Assembly (NCBI GenBank): GCA_938005475.1
Contig: CALLNY010000020.1
Span: 1-42,868 of the forward strand
DNA: 42,868 nt
Direction of reading: 5' to 3'
Origin: an uncultured Bacteroidia bacterium
GTDB taxonomy: Bacteria > Bacteroidota > Bacteroidia > J057 > CALLMJ01
A program made the translations under genes and the position numbers. A model generated the notes under the pieces. The model was not told the origin of the DNA, did no database searches, and worked only from the letters and a program-made list of their open reading frames with translations. Every line of letters begins with the position of its first letter. Within the stretch, counting starts at the first letter, position 1. Positions 34,943 to 42,868 of this stretch are shown here, piece after piece.

Positions 34943-36391
34943 TTAATCTTTTACCAACTTTTGATAATATTTAGCATTCAACGTTTCTATACACAAAATG
35001 TATAGCCCAGGGAGTTGATTGCCCAAATCTATTGGAAAAATGGGATTACTTCCAAGGGAACATTTATTGAAAAAAACTAGTTGCCCTAACGAGTTGGTAA
35101 TTTTAATGTAAAAGGATTTATCAGAAACGGGCAATGTGGTTAAATCTAAATGAAACAAACCATCAGACGAGGGATTAGGGAAGACTTTAATAGGATGGAA
35201 AGCAAAATGGAAGTTTTTAATGGTGGGTTGTAAGATTTTACAGACCCCAGTAGCATGAGTAAGAATATTATGTTGCGTAAAAGTGCCATCTCCAAGTTGC
35301 CCGGAAGCGTTTCTACCACAAGCCCAGAAGGTTCCGTCTTTCTTATACAAGAGAGTAAAATTAGTACCGAGCGCTACTCCCGCAACGTCATGGTTGTTTA
35401 ACATAGGAGTAGGAGAGTTTCTTTGGATTACATCGTCCGTGCCGAGGTTTCCATAAGTATTTCTTCCCCAAGCCCAAGCTGTGCCATCATTTTTGACGAC
35501 CACAGTATGGAAAGCACCACAAGCCGCAATATGAGTAGCATCCTTGAAGTTAGGAACTTGTATGGGAATATTTTTATCAGAGGTTGAGCCATCGCCGAGT
35601 TGTCCGTATAGATTTTGTCCCCAAGTCCAGACGGTGCCGTCCGCTTTAATTGCCAACGAATAAAAACGCCCAGCCGCAATATGAAGGATGTTATTTAGAC
35701 CATGCACTTGAACGGGGGTGTTGCTATCCAAATTAGCACCATTACCGAGTTGCCCGTAAAGGTTATCTCCCCAAGCCCATACGGTACCATCGCTTTTTAG
35801 AGCAAGCGTATGGTAGGTTCCAGCCGCAATCTGAATGACACCATTTAAATTAGGTACTTTTGTAGGAATGGTTCTATCGGTAGTGGAACCATCACCGAGT
35901 TGCCCATCTTGGTTCCAGCCCCAAGCCCATACGGTACTGTCCTCTCTCAAAGCAACAGAATGCCAACCGCCCGCTGAAATGGCTTTTACATTGTTCAACA
36001 ATAAGGTTTGTACAGGACTTTGTGTACTGTTATTAGTGCCTGAGGTTCCGTTTCCTAGAGCTCCATAGAGGTTACTGCCCCAACACCATACAGTCCCATC
36101 TGCTTTAAGTGCCATAGAATGAGCTTCAAGTTGGTCTCCTCCAGCTGAAACTGCTATTACACCGTCTAATCCCATCACTTGAACAGGAACATTGCTATCG
36201 TCCGTAGAATAATTGCCTAACTGTCCTGAAGCATTCTCTCCGAACGCTCTTACTGTACTATCTTCACAAACAACCAAAGAGTGCCAGCCTCCTGCCGCAA
36301 TCGTTTGACCACAAACATACTCGCTCGCAGTCATTATTACTATTACAATCCATAATATAGTAACTTGCTTAATATTTTGATTTGACAACAT
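34943..36391 (-). CDS. secreted seven-repeat RCC1 beta-propeller with T9SS sorting domain
   Basis: 482 residues. A signal peptide (about 1-28) leads into seven RCC1-type repeats of ~50 residues each, following the scheme AAG-x-HSLALK-x-DGTVWAWG-x-N-x-x-GQLGDG. This is exactly one seven-bladed propeller (about 30-385). The last ~80 residues (IKVFPNPSSDGLFHLDL ... LPGLYILCI) are a T9SS type A sorting domain. Bacterial secreted RCC1 proteins are probably binding or adhesion modules; no catalytic site is visible, and the nuclear Ran-exchange role of eukaryotic RCC1 does not apply. The gene starts 21 nt after the TonB receptor stop, so it is probably co-transcribed and could help capture that receptor's substrate (inference). 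Confidence 0.9.
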   Translation of the reverse strand: MLSNQNIKQVTILWIVIVIMTASEYVCGQTIAAGGWHSLVVCEDSTVRAFGENASGQLGNYSTDDSNVPVQVMGLDGVIAVSAGGDQLEAHSMALKADGTVWCWGSNLYGALGNGTSGTNNSTQSPVQTLLLNNVKAISAGGWHSVALREDSTVWAWGWNQDGQLGDGSTTDRTIPTKVPNLNGVIQIAAGTYHTLALKSDGTVWAWGDNLYGQLGNGANLDSNTPVQVHGLNNILHIAAGRFYSLAIKADGTVWTWGQNLYGQLGDGSTSDKNIPIQVPNFKDATHIAACGAFHTVVVKNDGTAWAWGRNTYGNLGTDDVIQRNSPTPMLNNHDVAGVALGTNFTLLYKKDGTFWACGRNASGQLGDGTFTQHNILTHATGVCKILQPTIKNFHFAFHPIKVFPNPSSDGLFHLDLTTLPVSDKSFYIKITNSLGQLVFFNKCSLGSNPIFPIDLGNQLPGLYILCIETLNAKYYQKLVKD

Positions 36392-36412
36392 ATTCGTGAA
36401 TTTTTTAATTTT

Positions 36413-38839
36413 TTAAAATTTTATTCTTAAAGAAGCGATTAAATTTCGCCCAGGTGCATTGATACCTGAAGCGTAGGGTCTATACATTCTATCTAAAATA
36501 TTTTCTAAACCTAAAGCTATTGCCATATTTCTTTTAGGGAAGTAAGCTATTTTGAAGTTGATGGTATACCAACTAGCTACATAAGGTAGCCCTTTTTCAT
36601 CTCTTGCATAGGAATAATTTACTCTTTCAGTTAAGGCTAAGTCTTTGTAGTCCATTTTAGCGTTATAAACGACATAAAAATCAGCCTTAAACGAAGAGTT
36701 TTCGTAAGTAAAATGGGTACTACCGAAAGCGGGAGCGGCGTGCCTTAAGGGATAATAAACCAAACTATCAGGGGTTTGCTCTTTACCTTTTTGGTAAGAG
36801 TAGTAACTTCTTATGCCTACACCTTTATAAAAAATTTCTATTCCCAGCTGAAAGCCGTACACTCTTATTTGTGTAACATTTTGTATTGCTTGGATACGAC
36901 TTTTATTTCCCATGTAGCGAATAGTGGTATCCCCATTAAAAATAAAATCTTTCCTTACCATAGCATCAAAAAGCCAAGTATGATAAATCGTTGCATCTAA
37001 TTTAAACCAGTCCTTTACGGTTTGGATGGTCCCTAATTCATAGTTGTACACTTTTTCAGGTTTTAAATTAGGATTAGGTACTACCAAATAACCGGGAACA
37101 GATTCAAATACTTTTCCTATATCATCTACATTTGGTGCTCTGAAGCCATTTGTTAAGTTGGAATAAAAGTTTAAGGAAGGATTTAGCTTCCATACTGCAC
37201 CAAGACTAGCACTGATATTTTGTGTATTTAGGCGAGCTTCTTGGTAAGGAAAAGGGAAAAGGGTAGTATCGAATGGAGTATAAATAAAAAAGTGGTTAAA
37301 TCGTATACCTGCATGAAGTATCCAGTGGGTATTGAGTTTATATTTTACAGTGGCATAGATACCATTAGAGTGCCAGGCGGAATTATTAGGATAACGCGTT
37401 ACGATGGGCGTAATTTTTTGGGTGATTATATGTGTTAAATGGGCATGGGAACGTACACGGTTGAATACGGTTTCTAATCCATAATTCAAAGAAATTCGGT
37501 TTAGGAGTGATTTTTCAAAATCTAAATTCACAGAGAAAGCGTATACATTTTCTTTTTGCGTGCGGCGTTCACGGAACATAAATTCTCTATCATAGCGGCT
37601 TTCTTCGAAGAATTGATAGGCTAAAATGAAATGAAACGAGTGGAAAAGTTTATTAGGTTTTTGGTATTGAATACTGAGTCGGTGCATTTGCCATTTTTGG
37701 GGTCCGTAGTACCATTCAGCCCAACGCAATTTATCTTTGTAAGGTCCGGAAGTCTGCATCACATACAATCTATCGTAACGATTGAATTTAGAGGTTTCAG
37801 AGAGATGAAAAGCGTACTCAAAATCCCATGATTGATGGGGTTTCCAACGAATTTTTTGCATGAAGTTGATTTGGTGGTATTGAGAGCCTACTTGCAGGGT
37901 AGAGTCGGGGTTAGGTACCATAAAATCCTGGTTATTGAAGGTTATAACATAATGTTTTCGGTAAAAATCGGGGATAGGTTGTTGGGAACCAGATCGTAAA
38001 TCTTTGTAGTCAGCAAAGGTGAAGTTGGTAAGGAAGGAGCATTTTTTTAGTTGGATATTAAAGTCAAGGTGTTGAGTTTTTTCTTGGTTAGCGGTGGAAT
38101 AACGGGAGAAAGCATTACCATGTATTTGGATTTTAGAGGTTTCGTTGGGGCTTAAGAATTTAGGGATAAGAGTTTGAAAGTTCATGACACCGCCAATAGC
38201 ATCGCTTCCATAAATTACTGAACCAGGGCCCAAAAGTACCTCCGCATTTTCCATTGCATTCGCATCTAAAGAAATGATATTTTGAAGATTTCCAGAACGA
38301 AAAATAGCGGTATTCATTCGTACTCCATCCACCACAATGAGCAAGCGATTCGTTGCCATACCTCTAATCATAGGGGAACCACCTCCTAATTGGCTTTTTT
38401 GAATAAAAACGTAACCACTCATTCCGAGTAAATCCGCCGTCGTTTGGGGGTTCTGAAAACTAGCTTCTCGTAAGTTGATAGTCACTATACGATTGGGAGA
38501 ATCCGTCAGTTTTTGCTCCCAACGGCTCGCACTAATTACTACCTCATCTAAACTTATCTTTTTACGGTTTAAAACCAAAGAAAAATCTAATTCTTCCAAT
38601 TGATAGTAACTATAAGTTACCGTTTCGTAGTCAGGATGGTAAAATCTAATCTGATTTGACTGTACCAAAAGGGTAATATCTACCTGCCCCCAGTCATCTG
38701 TCTCTAGAGTATCTTGTAGCCCTTCTGAAAATATATGAACTCCTTTAACAGGGTTTCCATTAGAATTCGTAACCGTCAGTTTTTGACAATATAAAAACTG
38801 TATAGATAAAATCCATATAAAAATTAGTAATCTTCCCAT
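36413..38839 (-). CDS. TonB-dependent outer-membrane receptor, heme/hemoglobin type
   Basis: 808 residues. A signal peptide (about 1-18) is followed by a CarboxypepD_reg-like domain (about 20-100), a plug domain (about 105-225; EVVISASRWEQKLTDSPNRI, GGSPMIRGMATNRLLIVVDG, LGPGSVIYGSDAIGGVMNF) and a 22-strand barrel ending NLIASLRIKF. Two sequence boxes known from heme/hemoglobin receptors are visible, FRAP (~565) and NPNL (~587). The conserved His found between them in several heme receptors is not there. It likely imports heme or a related iron ligand, powered by TonB-ExbBD encoded elsewhere. It is preceded by a small membrane protein gene and followed by the RCC1 gene. Confidence 0.9.
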   Translation of the reverse strand: MGRLLIFIWILSIQFLYCQKLTVTNSNGNPVKGVHIFSEGLQDTLETDDWGQVDITLLVQSNQIRFYHPDYETVTYSYYQLEELDFSLVLNRKKISLDEVVISASRWEQKLTDSPNRIVTINLREASFQNPQTTADLLGMSGYVFIQKSQLGGGSPMIRGMATNRLLIVVDGVRMNTAIFRSGNLQNIISLDANAMENAEVLLGPGSVIYGSDAIGGVMNFQTLIPKFLSPNETSKIQIHGNAFSRYSTANQEKTQHLDFNIQLKKCSFLTNFTFADYKDLRSGSQQPIPDFYRKHYVITFNNQDFMVPNPDSTLQVGSQYHQINFMQKIRWKPHQSWDFEYAFHLSETSKFNRYDRLYVMQTSGPYKDKLRWAEWYYGPQKWQMHRLSIQYQKPNKLFHSFHFILAYQFFEESRYDREFMFRERRTQKENVYAFSVNLDFEKSLLNRISLNYGLETVFNRVRSHAHLTHIITQKITPIVTRYPNNSAWHSNGIYATVKYKLNTHWILHAGIRFNHFFIYTPFDTTLFPFPYQEARLNTQNISASLGAVWKLNPSLNFYSNLTNGFRAPNVDDIGKVFESVPGYLVVPNPNLKPEKVYNYELGTIQTVKDWFKLDATIYHTWLFDAMVRKDFIFNGDTTIRYMGNKSRIQAIQNVTQIRVYGFQLGIEIFYKGVGIRSYYSYQKGKEQTPDSLVYYPLRHAAPAFGSTHFTYENSSFKADFYVVYNAKMDYKDLALTERVNYSYARDEKGLPYVASWYTINFKIAYFPKRNMAIALGLENILDRMYRPYASGINAPGRNLIASLRIKF

Positions 38840-38886
38840 TACAATTCATGAAATTTTAGCAATAGCTTAAGGTATAAAAAATATTT

Positions 38887-38924
38887 CGTATGACAATAAG
38901 TTTACCAACCGTATGATAACGGTT
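38887..38924. promoter_or_regulatory. possible operator: inverted and direct repeats before TonB receptor
   Basis: AACCGT (38907-38912) and ACGGTT (38919-38924) form a perfect inverted repeat around ATGATA. CGTATGAYAA also occurs twice in direct orientation, at 38887-38896 and 38910-38919, 23 bp apart. The site lies 48-85 bp before the receptor start codon, in a 118-bp gap, and lacks the T-run of a terminator. It could be a repressor or activator site. Confidence 0.4.
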
Positions 38925-38957
38925 ATAAATAATTGATATTTTATTACTGTGTGTCAA

Positions 38958-39500
38958 TTATATTTCATTTTCTGGGGGGATAGAGAAATGCTGAATAGGT
39001 AGAAAATCGTAGAAATGGATTTTATGAAATAATTTGTAAATTTTCATAGGGACGAACGCTTTTAAAAAGATTGTTGGGGAGAAAAATAATACTTTAAATT
39101 GGAAATCTGGAGTTGGGGTGTGTTCTAAAGCTAATTTCAGGAGGTTATATAATTTTTGGTTTAATTGAGTTTCTTGGTAATCGCACCAGCACCAAAAGAA
39201 AGTACTGTCGGTTGTTTTTTCTTCATGGACGATGTCATACAGGTATCCTTGATATTCAAATTCTTTGGGATGTTCAAAATGAAGTTTATGGAAAATTTCA
39301 GCGTTAGAAAAAGCAAAATACACTAAATCTTTCTTGGAAATGCCTGCGATAATACTTTGCTTAATTTGGTTTTTGATTTGTTTTTTTTGGTAATGGATAA
39401 TAGTTAGGGAGGTTATAAAAGGGACTACAAAACTTAATGCCAACATCAGACTTACAAAATGTTGTAACCCAAAAGAAGCACAAAGTTTCGTTTTTTTCAT
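38958..39500 (-). CDS. small membrane-anchored protein of unknown function
   Basis: 180 residues from the ATG at 39500. One N-terminal hydrophobic segment (about 12-36, FVSLMLALSFVVPFITSLTII) anchors a soluble domain with KKQIKNQIKQSIIAGISKKDLVYFAF, EFEYQGYLYDIVHEEK and WCWCDYQETQLNQKLYNLL. Similar short proteins with a 'KEF-Y-G-YDIV' core are common in Bacteroidota, often near TonB-dependent receptors, but have no assigned role. A TATCTTTG box 9 nt upstream favours 39500 over an in-frame ATG at 39533 that would overlap the neighbouring gene. It precedes the heme-type receptor gene by 118 bp on the same strand. A link to metal or heme uptake is inference. Confidence 0.7.
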   Translation of the reverse strand: MKKTKLCASFGLQHFVSLMLALSFVVPFITSLTIIHYQKKQIKNQIKQSIIAGISKKDLVYFAFSNAEIFHKLHFEHPKEFEYQGYLYDIVHEEKTTDSTFFWCWCDYQETQLNQKLYNLLKLALEHTPTPDFQFKVLFFSPTIFLKAFVPMKIYKLFHKIHFYDFLPIQHFSIPPENEI

Positions 39501-39509
39501 GGAGTCAAG

Positions 39510-39517
39510 CAAAGATA
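39510..39517 (-). promoter_or_regulatory. -7 promoter box of small membrane protein gene
   Basis: TATCTTTG on the minus strand, 9 nt before the ATG at 39500. It lies just outside the end of the HEPN-like gene and decides the start. Confidence 0.5.
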
Positions 39518-39525
39518 CGACTTTT

Positions 39526-40833
39526 TTATTCAAAAGAAAGTGATTTTACTGGTGCTCGTTTTTTTTCATAAAGTTCAACTAGTAACAGTTTTAAAACCCG
39601 AAAACCAATTTCGCAAATATCAGAATTCATGAAATGTTTAGAATCTTTGTGAGTAATATGAATATGATTTCTAAAATCACGATACGAGTTTAATAAGCTG
39701 ATAGTCACATTAGTTAATAATCCTTTGTTTTTTTCATAAACACTAATCATTTCACTAAAATTTAATATAAAAATGGGTTTACTGGTGGAGTTATCTTTTA
39801 CATTTGCTGGTAAATCTTTAAATTCGTAACCATTTTTTTCAAGTTCTAAAAGATATTTTTTTAGAATACCCTCTAATATGCTTCCAAGAATAACAATAGT
39901 AGCTAAATAACAGTTATTTTTATACACAATTTCTAGTTCATTTAAACGAGCATGAAAAATAGGTAATTCGGGTTCATCTTTCCATAAAAAGTCGATTTTA
40001 TTATGGAAATCTGCAACAGAATTAGCAATATTATCCAAGGCAAAAGTTTGATTTTGAATAGGTAAAGAAGATGTAAGAGGATTTTTTTTCAGGAATTCTA
40101 CCGTTTGATGAGTATCATTGTAAATAATTTGAATATCTTCCGTACTCAAAATTTGATTGAGTGCTTGAATAGTTTCGCCTTGTTGAGCGGAGTTAGTATA
40201 ATGAATAGGGTGAATTAAATATTTGATTATACGTTCTAATGCAAATTCTTGTATTGGAGATTTTAAACTAATAAATTGGCAGCGTAACTCAAAAAAATCA
40301 TTTGTTGAGTACTGATCATAGAACCTCTGGAAGTCCTTGTATAGCAATTGAGAGTTTTCAATATTTTGATTTGAATTATATTCCCAAATTTTTAAACCAG
40401 TTAATATATCAAAATACAGGTAATGATAAACTAATTCAGCAAAATTTTTTAGGGGATTTTTGGGTGATTTTGCATAATGTATCTTTAATATGCCAACTCT
40501 TCTATTTTTTAGTTTATGAAAATGTTCATTTAAATCTATCTCATAAATATCAATTATTTTAGCGTTAATTTTTTCTTTTTCATTTCTAATTAAAAAATTC
40601 TGATGTTGAAAAACTTTTCCTAAATACTTATCTTCATATAGAAACCAATAACCTTTTTCTTGGAAGGATTTTAATAAGCGAATATATTCAGAAATATCGG
40701 TAATGGCATTTTCAGGGAAGAAAACAAACGCATTTTTGAAAAAATGTTCAGGAACAATAAAATGACTTTGAAAGAAATTATTTAAGAAAAAAGCAAAATC
40801 TCTTTGCAGTTCTTGTGTTTTAAGTTCAATCAT
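39526..40833 (-). CDS. unknown protein with HEPN-like C-terminal domain
   Basis: 435 residues from the ATG at 40833; no signal peptide or membrane segment. The N-terminal ~280 residues match nothing recognised. The C-terminal ~155 residues look like a helical HEPN domain: LATIVILGSILEGILKKYLLELE, then LNSYRDFRNHIHITHK. Arg385-Asp-Phe-Arg-Asn-His390 fits the R-x4-6-H ribonuclease motif of HEPN proteins in abortive-infection, toxin and CRISPR systems. HEPN domains also occur in non-nuclease roles, so activity is unproven. No antitoxin-like gene is adjacent. A TATTTTTG box 20 nt upstream favours 40833 over a longer in-frame start at 40920 whose extra 29 residues are a hydrophobic, AT-driven leader. 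Confidence 0.65.
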   Translation of the reverse strand: MIELKTQELQRDFAFFLNNFFQSHFIVPEHFFKNAFVFFPENAITDISEYIRLLKSFQEKGYWFLYEDKYLGKVFQHQNFLIRNEKEKINAKIIDIYEIDLNEHFHKLKNRRVGILKIHYAKSPKNPLKNFAELVYHYLYFDILTGLKIWEYNSNQNIENSQLLYKDFQRFYDQYSTNDFFELRCQFISLKSPIQEFALERIIKYLIHPIHYTNSAQQGETIQALNQILSTEDIQIIYNDTHQTVEFLKKNPLTSSLPIQNQTFALDNIANSVADFHNKIDFLWKDEPELPIFHARLNELEIVYKNNCYLATIVILGSILEGILKKYLLELEKNGYEFKDLPANVKDNSTSKPIFILNFSEMISVYEKNKGLLTNVTISLLNSYRDFRNHIHITHKDSKHFMNSDICEIGFRVLKLLLVELYEKKRAPVKSLSFE

Positions 40834-40853
40834 AAATAGAATAATTTTGATAA

Positions 40854-40861
40854 CAAAAATA
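40854..40861 (-). promoter_or_regulatory. -7 promoter box of HEPN-like gene
   Basis: TATTTTTG on the minus strand, 20 nt before the ATG at 40833. It lies inside the longer alternative frame, which is therefore rejected. Confidence 0.5.
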
Positions 40862-41138
40862 GAAAATTTTTTGTAGAATAACAGCCAATTTGAACAAATA
40901 ATAAAGTTTATGAACAACAATATAAAATATAACGAATTGATTTAAGGTTAGTGAGCATCGTTGAACTATAATTTAAAATTATGGAACAGTAATTTTAATG
41001 GATTTTAATTTTTATTTTTTTCTGTGCTTTTTTGTGTTCTCCGTGATAAGTTTTACTACAAAGAGCACTACAGGTTTTGAGTTCGCTAATAGTTACAAAA
41101 ATTTTTCTAATCCACTTTGCTGTCTAGAATTTAATTTG

Positions 41139-41146
41139 TAATTTTG
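41139..41146 (+). promoter_or_regulatory. -7 promoter box of LamG-type gene
   Basis: TAATTTTG, 50 nt before the ATG at 41197. A TTG frame opening at 41149 is too close to it and would bury the signal peptide. Confidence 0.5.
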
Positions 41147-41196
41147 CTTTGATTTTTAAGAAAACTCGAACAAAAACCGTACATAAATTTGAGTTT

Positions 41197-42321
41197 ATGA
41201 AAATACTTTTTTTATTTTTGATATTCATAAAATTGGGTATTTCTTATTCGCAAAACTATTGTATGCGATTTTATGGTCATGGGACCGGAGATATTGACCG
41301 CGTGAAAATTCCGTTGGATTCACCTGGAAAGCCTATTAATGTAGGGAATGGAGATTTTACGATAGAGTTTGAAATGAAAGCTTTACTTTCCGATAATCCT
41401 AAGGGAGGAAACGCAGTGGAGGGAGCTAACGACGATTGGACATTAGGTCATGTTATCATTGATCGTGATATATTTGGACCGGGAGATTTCGGTGATTTCG
41501 GAGTTGCATTATGTAACGGAAAAATTGCTTTTGGAACTAACAACGGAAACCAATCCCGTACTATCATTGGAACAACAAATGTGGCTGATAATCAATGGCA
41601 TCATATTGCTGTAACACGTCAAGCATCCAACGGGGAAATGCGTATTTATGTGGACGGTACTCTTGATGCTTCCACTGCAACCGGACCAACGGGAAATATT
41701 GCTTACCGAAACGGCAGAACTACTTCCTGGCCAAATGATCCCTTTTTAGTGTTAGGTGCCGAAAAACATGATTATGACAATAATAACTACCCATCCTATA
41801 ACGGATACCTTGATGAACTCAGAATATCGAACGTCATTCGTTACTCGGGAGCCTCATTTACAATTCCCTACTTGCCTTTCAACACAGACTCCAACACGGT
41901 GGCTCTTTATCACTTTGACGAAGGAAGTGGCAATATACTTTACGATGATTCTGGTTTTGCCGGAGGTCCCTCTAATGGGCAAGTAAATTTTGGTGGAAGC
42001 GGAACTGCAGGACCTGTCTGGGTACCAAGAAATACAACCCCTTTACAAGAATGTTTTTATTTAGACCATGATATAAATATTTTCCCTAATCCTTTCCGAC
42101 AGTCCTTTTATATCAGCATGAAAAATTCTACTTTGCTTAAAATCAAAGATATTAAAGCAATTGAGTGTGGATCAGGAAAAACTATATCACTTCAAATTGC
42201 CCATCTTGACAATGGTTTCCTTAAAATAGAATCCTCAGAAGATATCAAAAGTCCCATCATTTTGATTTTAGATTTAGGTGAATTACGTTTCAAAAAAATT
42301 TTGATCTCTGATAATCAATGA
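41197..42321 (+). CDS. secreted LamG/concanavalin-like protein with T9SS sorting domain
   Basis: 374 residues from the ATG at 41197. A signal peptide (about 1-19, ending ISYSQ) precedes a LamG-like jelly-roll domain (about 20-235): GDFTIEFEMKALL, VADNQWHHIAVTR, MRIYVDGTLDAST and YLDELRISNVIRYS, all standard strands of the family. VALYHFDEGSGNILYDDSG follows. The last ~80 residues (INIFPNPFRQSFYISM ... IILILDLGELRFKKILI) are a divergent T9SS type A sorting domain. It is therefore probably exported to the cell surface or medium and may bind glycans or other proteins. No catalytic residues are visible. It stands alone, in the same direction as the right-edge gene. Confidence 0.85.
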   Translation: MKILFLFLIFIKLGISYSQNYCMRFYGHGTGDIDRVKIPLDSPGKPINVGNGDFTIEFEMKALLSDNPKGGNAVEGANDDWTLGHVIIDRDIFGPGDFGDFGVALCNGKIAFGTNNGNQSRTIIGTTNVADNQWHHIAVTRQASNGEMRIYVDGTLDASTATGPTGNIAYRNGRTTSWPNDPFLVLGAEKHDYDNNNYPSYNGYLDELRISNVIRYSGASFTIPYLPFNTDSNTVALYHFDEGSGNILYDDSGFAGGPSNGQVNFGGSGTAGPVWVPRNTTPLQECFYLDHDINIFPNPFRQSFYISMKNSTLLKIKDIKAIECGSGKTISLQIAHLDNGFLKIESSEDIKSPIILILDLGELRFKKILISDNQ

Positions 42322-42534
42322 CTTAAATAATTTTTACCGAAAATTCCCAATTATCAGAATTGCTGAATACTCCACTGAAAGATTTTCCCCATTTATAGAG
42401 TCTGCACCAATGGTAGAACTACCCTCCAAATCATAATCAAAACTAGAAAAGCAACATCTTTAATAAAAAACTAAAAGTCTTTAGAAAAAAAGTCATTTTA
42501 ACAATGGCATTTTTTTAAAATATTTCAAAAAAAC

Positions 42535-42565
42535 TTGTAAAATAAATTTTTATATCTTATATTTG
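42535..42565 (+). promoter_or_regulatory. -33/-7 promoter of right-edge gene
   Basis: TTG (42535-42537) and TATATTTG (42558-42565) are spaced by 20 nt, matching the full Bacteroidota consensus. The box ends 28 nt before the ATG at 42594. Confidence 0.65.
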
Positions 42566-42593
42566 TAACGATATTCATTAAATTTATTGAGTT

Positions 42594-42868
42594 ATGAAAA
42601 ATTATTTGTTACTTATCAGCCTTGCTCTTATGAGCACAATGGGTGCGAAAGCACAGAACGTAGGAATAGGCACAGCAATGCCTGATGCCTCTGCAAGATT
42701 AGATGTATCGGATACACAACGCGGGATATTAATTCCGAGAGTAGCATTAAGTGCCACGAATATAGCGGGTCCGGTAGCTGGTCCAGCAACGAGTTTGTTA
42801 GTTTATAATACCGCAACCGCAGGTGCAGCACCTAATAATGTATGGCCAGGTTATTATTACTGGAATGG
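42594..42868 (+). CDS. exported tail-fibre/endosialidase-like repeat protein, C-terminus cut by window edge
   Basis: 91 codons are visible with no stop. A signal peptide (about 1-20, ending MGAKAQ) is followed by NVGIGTAMPDASARLDVSD, GILIPRVALSATN, LLVYNTATAG and PGYYYWNG. This opening is characteristic of a large family of secreted Bacteroidota proteins that carry tail-fibre-like repeats, often with a chaperone-of-endosialidase or T9SS domain at the far end. Such proteins are thought to be surface adhesins or structural fibres. The full length and C-terminal type cannot be seen. A consensus promoter lies directly upstream, suggesting strong expression. Confidence 0.8.
   Translation, partial: MKNYLLLISLALMSTMGAKAQNVGIGTAMPDASARLDVSDTQRGILIPRVALSATNIAGPVAGPATSLLVYNTATAGAAPNNVWPGYYYWN

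Larger units (their letters stand above)
40834..41196. other. 363-bp divergent intergenic region with two promoters
   Basis: Holds the promoters of the HEPN-like gene and the LamG-type gene. Between them, around 41019-41047, the minus strand reads CACGGAGAACACAAAAAAGC, a degenerate form of the CACGAAG-like short-period repeat scattered in many bacterial genomes. No reading frame or stable RNA fold was recognised. Confidence 0.45.

Noticed and set aside
42334-42453. Protein-like 39-codon minus-strand stretch (FDYDLEGSSTIGADSINGE) between the LamG gene and the right-edge gene
   Set aside because: It has no start codon, is bounded by stops and lacks a promoter. It might be a gene remnant, but the evidence is too thin.

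Overview
The window reads as chromosomal DNA of a free-living member of the Bacteroidota. The sequence is clearly AT-rich (composition not computed). It carries type IX secretion system (T9SS) parts (PorP/SprF, a GldJ-type lipoprotein), at least five proteins with T9SS C-terminal sorting domains, a fused alpha/beta 2-oxoacid dehydrogenase E1, a CarboxypepD_reg-like TonB-dependent receptor, and many promoters with the Bacteroidota -7 box TAnnTTTG. Shine-Dalgarno sequences are essentially absent. Genus or family cannot be fixed from this sequence. No tRNA, rRNA, insertion sequence, prophage or CRISPR array was seen.

Layout. 1-744: left-edge partial Rpn/PD-(D/E)XK nuclease-family gene. 828-6389 (minus): apparent operon of a class-II-like PRPP synthetase, a receiver-multiPAS histidine kinase, its LuxR-type response regulator and a ComEA-like helix-hairpin-helix protein. 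6630-9504 (plus): a perfect 22-bp tandem repeat, then YceI, a secreted M1 peptidase and a small membrane protein. 9507-18302 (minus): DUF58 protein, lipoprotein glutathione peroxidase, giant CHU_C/PKD surface protein, GldJ-type lipoprotein, PorP/SprF and IlvE, followed by an FKBP isomerase gene whose stop lies just upstream of ilvE. 19052-19951: XerD. 20015-22876: secreted esterase-like protein and a PD40/OmpA envelope protein. 22993-30349: fused 2-oxoacid dehydrogenase E1, serine dehydratase beta subunit, FTR1 iron permease, RlpA and an unusual double-length D-Ala-D-Ala ligase. 30606-34561: an unrecognised exported protein, a DAO-family oxidoreductase and ArgS. 34628-34828: candidate structured RNA gene. 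34943-39500 (minus): secreted RCC1 propeller, heme-type TonB receptor and a small membrane protein. 39526-40833: unknown protein with a HEPN-like C-terminus. 41197 to the end: LamG-type secreted protein and the start of a tail-fibre/endosialidase-like repeat protein.

How the genes fit together. Most are envelope, secretion or core-metabolism genes. PorP and GldJ belong to the machinery that would export the M1 peptidase, CHU_C protein, esterase, RCC1 protein and LamG protein. FTR1 and the heme-type receptor are both iron-acquisition candidates at separate loci. RlpA and Ddl are divergently transcribed cell-wall genes sharing a short intergenic region.

The observations most worth following up are: (1) a 201-nt candidate RNA upstream of argS, on the same strand, that starts 6 nt after an excellent -33/-7 promoter and is closed by a perfect 8-bp stem; (2) the tandem Ddl fusion with complementary active-site substitutions in its two halves; (3) a HEPN-like orphan; (4) -7 boxes only 4-7 nt before the start codons of five genes, which predicts leaderless or near-leaderless mRNAs. 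Many start codons were moved downstream of the longest possible reading frame because a -7 box lies inside or against the longer version; each case is noted.
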